From positions 62,001 through 126,000 of the forward strand of contig JAHLEZ010000004.1 of NCBI GenBank assembly GCA_020726505.1: a stretch of 64,000 nucleotides of DNA. Reading direction: 5' to 3'. This document shows positions 59,340-64,000 of this stretch, piece after piece (the first letter of the stretch is position 1; the number at the start of each line of letters is the position of its first letter). The notes below the pieces were generated by a model. That model saw nothing but the letters and a program-made list of their open reading frames with translations, made no database searches and was not told the DNA's origin. Both the position numbers and the translations under genes were made by a program. Source of the DNA: Leptodontidium sp. MPI-SDFR-AT-0119 (taxonomy: Eukaryota; Ascomycota; Leotiomycetes; Helotiales; Leptodontidiaceae).

Positions 59340-61380
59340 TAGTATCCCTTCGTGCGGCAGTCCGGGTTTTAGCGTCTTGGCGGCTACCCCACCAAAGTGA
59401 AGGTAAACAAACATATAAACAAACTAAATAATTATCATTATTCTACACTCAAAATACCACCAAAAGCGATATAACAAGTTGTGGCAGATTCCACAGATCC
59501 TACTACTACACGCCCTAACTTAAAGCCAGTTACTAAGACTAGGTCCGGCTTTAAACCTATAGATTTACCCCCCTTTTCATCATTAATTAATCTACCACCT
59601 AATATTAAACTTATCGACGCTTAGGAGTTGTTTTTATTGTTTTTTCCAGAAGATCAAATGCGGATAATATGTGATCATATAAATACACAGAAAGATAGGG
59701 AGATTTAGGATCGAACTGATGCAGCAGATATGCCCAAATATACCCGAATCCGGGCATAGAAGCCCATGACTGTCGCCGAAGCCTATGGATACCTAGGAAT
59801 ACGTATTTATATGGGAATCCACGACGAAAACCAAACCCGGGATTACTGGAGGCTAGGTTCACCCTCATGGCCGGATCATCCGGTTACAGCTGTTATAAGC
59901 CTTCGGAGATTTAAAGCGCTACACACAGCTTTCAGGCTATATACAGCTAATCCAAATCATTCGTTTGAAGCTGTTTTTGACCGAGTAAGCCTTATATTTA
60001 ATTATTCGGATAGACTTTTAATAGATCTTTAGTTAAAGCCTTTAAATACTTATATTTTGGAAACCTCTCGTAGGTTATAGACGCCTAGGAGAGATATCGC
60101 TGTGGATGAGGCTATGTCACGTTTCTAAGGCCGATCGAAGGACACATTAAAGATACTAGGAAAGCCGATTAATCGAGGATATAAGATATAGGTCCTAGTA
60201 GATTAAGGATACTTCTTTGACTAGGTTTTCCACCGAAAAGGCACCAAAAAAAGTGATCCAAAGAGGGGTAGACTTGGCCCATGGAAGATCTACTAACCTA
60301 AAGTATTAAGCACTAACACTTCTTCCGCTGTTGTTTCACACTTAATAGAAAGGCTTCCAAACTATAGCAAAGGTAACGTTATTTATCTAAATAACTTGTT
60401 TACAAATATTAAGCTCTTACGATATAGTAAAGAGCGTAGATAAGGGGCTACAAGCACGTACACAGCAAAAAGTGGCATCCTTAAGTGTTTTACTCAAATA
60501 AAAGCCGAAGATGTAAAGAAGGATACAATCCCCTAGGGAACCCTTTACACAGAAGCTACCGAAGACAACGAGATCAATATGATAGCGTGGAAAGACAATA
60601 CTTTAGTACTCTCGATGTCCACTCATTCTAATACTCTAAGGAAGGTAGAGGTCCTCCGAAAGCGACTTTCAGAGACCTCCTCTTTAGCTAAAACAGCACG
60701 TGTACCCTTCGGAACGTATACTCGCGCTTAGCTTACAATTCCTGAGTACGAGAACGACTACAGCCACTAAATAGGTGCTATAGATAGGGGGAACCAACTC
60801 AAGAAGTCAAATACGTTAGAGATACTGTGTTTATTAGGTGGTCACCAATTATTAGTCACATGGTTAGAAGATACAGCACTTACTAATACTTACAAGCTTA
60901 GTTTTCACTCTCAAGTGCCTTTTAAAGAGAAGTGGACTAATAAAACTACTTTTAGGACAGAGATTATTACTAGATGTTTTGTAATTACTACAGAAGGCCG
61001 CCTAAAACGTAAAAGATCTGTAATATCTTTAATTAAAAATACACAGGAGGAAGGAGAGCACTCTTTGGAGTATATGGAGTACTCTAAATAGTGTGTAGTG
61101 TATAAAGATAAGGGCATTTCTCGGGTAGTCTAGAGGAAGGTTATAAGGGAGCTTTCTGTTAATATCCCACTAAATATAAAGGGATCCGGATACAGAAAAG
61201 AGTTAATATTTAGGTGTAAAGTCTATATAGTCTCCTTATATAAGTATAGCACTTATTTCGCCCGGTATCATAGTTTAGAATAGAGATATTGTGATTACAG
61301 TCTAAATGCCCTCGAATTTTAGTAAGGGAAATGCTCGCCAAGGCGCTAAAACCCGTAACCGAAATGCCGCACGAAGGGAT
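59340..61380 (+). mobile_element. PiggyBac-like DNA transposon relic
   Basis: An inverted repeat pairs about 59345-59392 with about 61328-61378 (shared GCGCTAAAACCCG and GCCGCACGAAGGGATA, opposite orientation). Between them the plus strand reads pieces of a PiggyBac-type DDE transposase: AEAYGYLGIRIYMGI and RDYWR at 59770-59850, a CLRRFKALH-like core, then AVDEAMSRF and GRSKDTLKILGKPINRGYKI at about 60100-60200 after a stop, and further fragments to 61100. Several stops interrupt it. The GRSxxT-IKIPGKP-GYK order is typical of the PiggyBac catalytic domain. Exact ends and the expected TTAA target sites were not determined. Inactive. Confidence 0.7.
59766..60032 (+). pseudogene. N-terminal part of PiggyBac-like transposase
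   Basis: The longest open piece (about 88 codons) of the transposase inside the DNA transposon relic, with the GIRIYMGI / RDYW / FKALH signature of the DDE_Tnp_1_7 family. It ends at a stop and similarity resumes downstream. Confidence 0.65.
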
Positions 61381-62430
61381 AGCTCCATTACGAGTAAATT
61401 AAGCATAATTGAAGAAATAAATAATACCTTGTGTATTACGTATATAATAATTATTAATATATTTTGTAAGTTTTTTTTAATTAATTTACGAAATCTTGAT
61501 TCTTTATAATTATCCAAATGGCCTTATTTTTACTCTTAGTTGTATTATTAACCTTTAGTTATATATTATTTATAAGTTTATATTGCGTTACATAAGGCGG
61601 TGTATAAATTTAGCTATTAAACTATATAAAATAATATTCTAGAAAAGTCGAGGTATTAAAAACATTCGACCGATTTCTACACTATTGTAGTGCAAATTCC
61701 CCTTCCTTGGAAAAAGCCTCAAACTCCTCAATTTCGTTTATACATCTGTAGTTACCACAATGACGACTTTTGATTAGCGAAAAAATGGCTGAATTGGTTG
61801 ATTCCACATGAGGCTGGGCTAAGCGCCTTGGCATCCCAAAATAACCGGACAATTGAATCACTTTTCTAAACTGCCTTGCCTTTTGTTTTTGCATGCATGT
61901 TTCGTAAATAAATTCACCTATCCAGCAATAGGGCTGACCGGCTTCCCCAATGCAGGCAAGAACCTTGTCGTGGATGCCCTTCTTTTCGTCTCACAATGGT
62001 TAAACTGAAGGTTACTTCAAGCGAAGCCTGACGATTCCACATCGCTAGGCGAAAGGAGCCTTATCTGTGTAAAGTTGTTCGTGCCATGCATATGATTTCG
62101 TATAAGATCGCCCAATATGCTTGATCTTGATTCCACTGCTCATTTCATGTGCCAACTCATTGATTTCAATCTATAGGGATGTATTTGTAAAGGGCTTGAA
62201 AACGGGAAGAATGCGCAGCAGTCATTTACTGGAATCCATTGCCTTGAACATTTGAAGTTCAAACATAGAAACAATCCCTACCGAAGGCCAACATATAATC
62301 AAAGGAAATACCGTGTCATTAAACATCATCCATCCATCCATCAATCAATCAATCCATTTTCTTACTACTCTTCTCTGCTTCACCAATTCTTCTTCCAGCC
62401 CCATCAATTTTAGCTTGACCTCACGGAAAG
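61381..62430. other. AT-rich tail and promoter of the ferric-reductase gene
   Basis: Up to about 61680 the sequence is TA-rich repeat. A minus-strand frame at 61894-61682 (about 70 codons) has no recognised domain. From about 61900 composition is normal. A CATC/AATC simple repeat lies at 62328-62357, within the likely 5' leader of the next gene. Confidence 0.5.
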
Positions 62431-64000
62431 ATGTTGGACTTACGCCCCATCATTAAAGATCAATACACGGCAGCTCGAGTATACTTCCTCTCCATTGTAG
62501 CAATGCTATTGTTGGAATCACTCTTTCAACTTCCACAGTTCTTGATCTATCTCCGACGAAGAGGTAAGTTAATCTAGACGCAAATCTCGAGGATTTTCAA
62601 CTTCAAGTACTAGTACCTGACCCTTTTATTCTGCTTTTAGGGGTTTCACATCCACAAACCAAGCGTTCAAAGCACTCTACCCTAGTTCGCCTCGTCCATA
62701 CTCTCGGCACAAGTCCACCATTCCTACCCTCCTTTATCACAACCCACCGCCTCCCGACCCTCCTCCGCCTGTTCATCTTCCTGGGCCTAAATGTTCTCTT
62801 TTCTTGGACACGCCTAAAATACACGGCGGACTTCAAACGTTTTGGTTGGTTGTGCATCGCGAACGGCGGATTGGCACTCCTAGTCTCTCCACGCGGAACG
62901 AACCTCCTCTCTCTCGCCCTCCGAGTGCCCACACACTCTCTTTTGATTTATCACAGGTGGTGTGGACGAGCAACGGTAGTTCATGCTACAATTCATTTTG
63001 CACTTAACACGAGGTTGTATATCCGCACCGATCAACTCAGCACTGTGTTCGCGGAACCCAGGATCAAAGTCGGCATCGCGGCGTTCGCGGCGCTGGGCAT
63101 CATCTTCCTCACCTCGGTCGCTTTGGTGCGGAGAAGGGTGTTTGAGGTTTTCTTTTACATACATTTCCTCTTCATCGTCTTCGTGGTTGGCTCATGTATC
63201 CACGCACCTCACGGACCGGAATTCTTGCTTCCAGGTTTGGGACTCTGGGTCGTGGATCGAGCGCTTCGATTGGTTTCCAACTTTCGGGATGTGGGCGTGA
63301 GGGAGGTGAAGAGATATGAAGGCGGAGTGACGAAGTTCATACTTGAGGGGGTGGAGGTAAAGAGCGCGGGATTAATGGTGTGGGTTCTTTTCCCAGGTGT
63401 TTCGTGGAACTGGCATCCTTTTACCATCTATCCAAATGTCACTTCTGACATGGATGACCCCGGAACCAGCGCTGTGATTGCGGTGCGAGGATTGGGAGGT
63501 TGGACGAAATCAGTGCAGAGCATTACTGGCTCTGCAAGTGATAGCCGCGAGATGGGTGGCAAATTGAAAATCAGGATTGATGGGCCTTACGGAGTCGGCA
63601 GAACGACTTGGGGATCCCACCCTGTTACTGTTCTAGTTGCTGGTGGAATTGGGATCACGCCTGGGATTGGAATAATGGCACAGATCATTACGAATGCTGC
63701 ACCCCGAGTGGCAAGAGGCTTCCTGCAGGAATGGAACATCCATCTACTCTGGGTTGTGAAGGACGAATCGCATATTTCTTGGTTTGCGGAAGAATTAACC
63801 TCATTAGCAAAGAAAGCAGCGAAGTTGAACGTCACCCTTGATATCACTGTTCACGTCACGGGAGGTGCGCCGAGAGCCTTGCCAACGTCGCGGGATAGCT
63901 ATATGGAGCTTGTGCCTGCGCCTAGTCAAGGGGAGGACCAAATGATGACTGCAGGCCAGAGCTTCTGGACAGTAGTGCCAGGACGACCCGATCTTACGAC
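62431..64000 (+). CDS. Ferric-reductase-type transmembrane oxidoreductase, partial (3' cut by window)
   Basis: Exon 1 62431-62563, intron 62564-62640, exon 2 from 62641 open to the window end, giving at least 497 aa. The heme-binding helices carry H-x13-H pairs: YHRWCGRATVVHATIH and FFYIHFLFIVFVVGSCIH. The FAD motif is WNWHPFTI (HPFT type) and the NADPH motif is VLVAGGIGITPGIGIM. This is the FRE/NOX-like superfamily, fungal metalloreductase side, moving electrons from cytosolic NADPH across the plasma membrane to ferric or cupric ions before uptake. The N-terminal part is shorter than in Fre1-type proteins, having no extracellular domain before the first helices. Iron-responsive GATA sites were not searched. 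The last residues, including the C-terminal NADPH region, lie outside the window. Confidence 0.85.

Noticed and set aside
1..64000. tRNA, rRNA or other structured RNA genes
   Set aside because: A visual search for GGTTCGAAT-type B boxes with matching stems found none; a dedicated scan was not possible.

Overview
The window is nuclear DNA of a filamentous ascomycete (Pezizomycotina). Genes carry short introns of about 45-100 nt with GTRNGT-type donors and CTAAC/CTGA branch points. Fungal-only families are present (HET, WSC, GMC oxidoreductase, GPI-anchored Cys-rich proteins, fungal LtrA-like membrane protein, DM13-like). AT-rich blocks look like products of repeat-induced point mutation (RIP). 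A leotiomycete (Helotiales-type) genome is my guess from general resemblance only. All gene models below were built by reading both strands and checking splice phase by hand.

Layout: 0.2-2.2 kb holds a WSC-domain cell-wall sensor-like GPI protein with a minisatellite. 3.2-6.7 kb is AT-rich decayed repeat. 6.7-9.8 kb is an island with two divergent genes for secreted, GPI-anchored proteins, closed on the right by another AT-rich block (9.8-10.6 kb). 10.6-12.0 kb is an APH-family phosphotransferase gene with a one-base frameshift. 13.8-15.0 kb encodes a helotialean-style F-box-like/acidic protein. 15.4-27.6 kb is a neighbourhood with a sugar-use theme: bHLH regulator, transaldolase, MFS sugar transporter, a small tubby-like protein and a secreted GH31 alpha-glucosidase (frameshifted by an extra G). 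The promoter shared by transaldolase and transporter carries six copies of a palindromic decamer plus carbon-catabolite (CreA-type) motifs.

28-31.4 kb has two lineage-type unknown proteins, one Cys-rich. 32.4-33.6 kb is a divergent protein kinase. 35.6-39.7 kb is the most unusual gene: an eight-exon gene for about 1,218 aa made almost wholly of repeated C-x2-C...H-x5-H fingers, with every intron in phase 0 and a decayed copy of part of its first exon lying just downstream. 40.1-41.9 kb is a secreted GMC (CDH-like) flavoenzyme. 43.1-45.3 kb is a HET-domain gene with a one-base frameshift. 45.5-47.3 kb is a broken LtrA-like membrane protein gene. 48-49.2 kb is a coiled-coil protein and 49.7-50.4 kb a DM13-like GPI protein.

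50.7-62 kb is a nested repeat graveyard: a complete but RIP-mutated Ty3/Gypsy element (two 249-bp LTRs, CTTTT target duplication, minus-strand coding) followed by a PiggyBac-like DNA transposon relic. A ferric-reductase-type gene begins at 62.4 kb and runs off the right edge.

At least three otherwise conserved genes (APH, GH31, HET) each carry one single-base indel. This may be real decay or uncorrected sequencing error, and it affects how those genes should be read.
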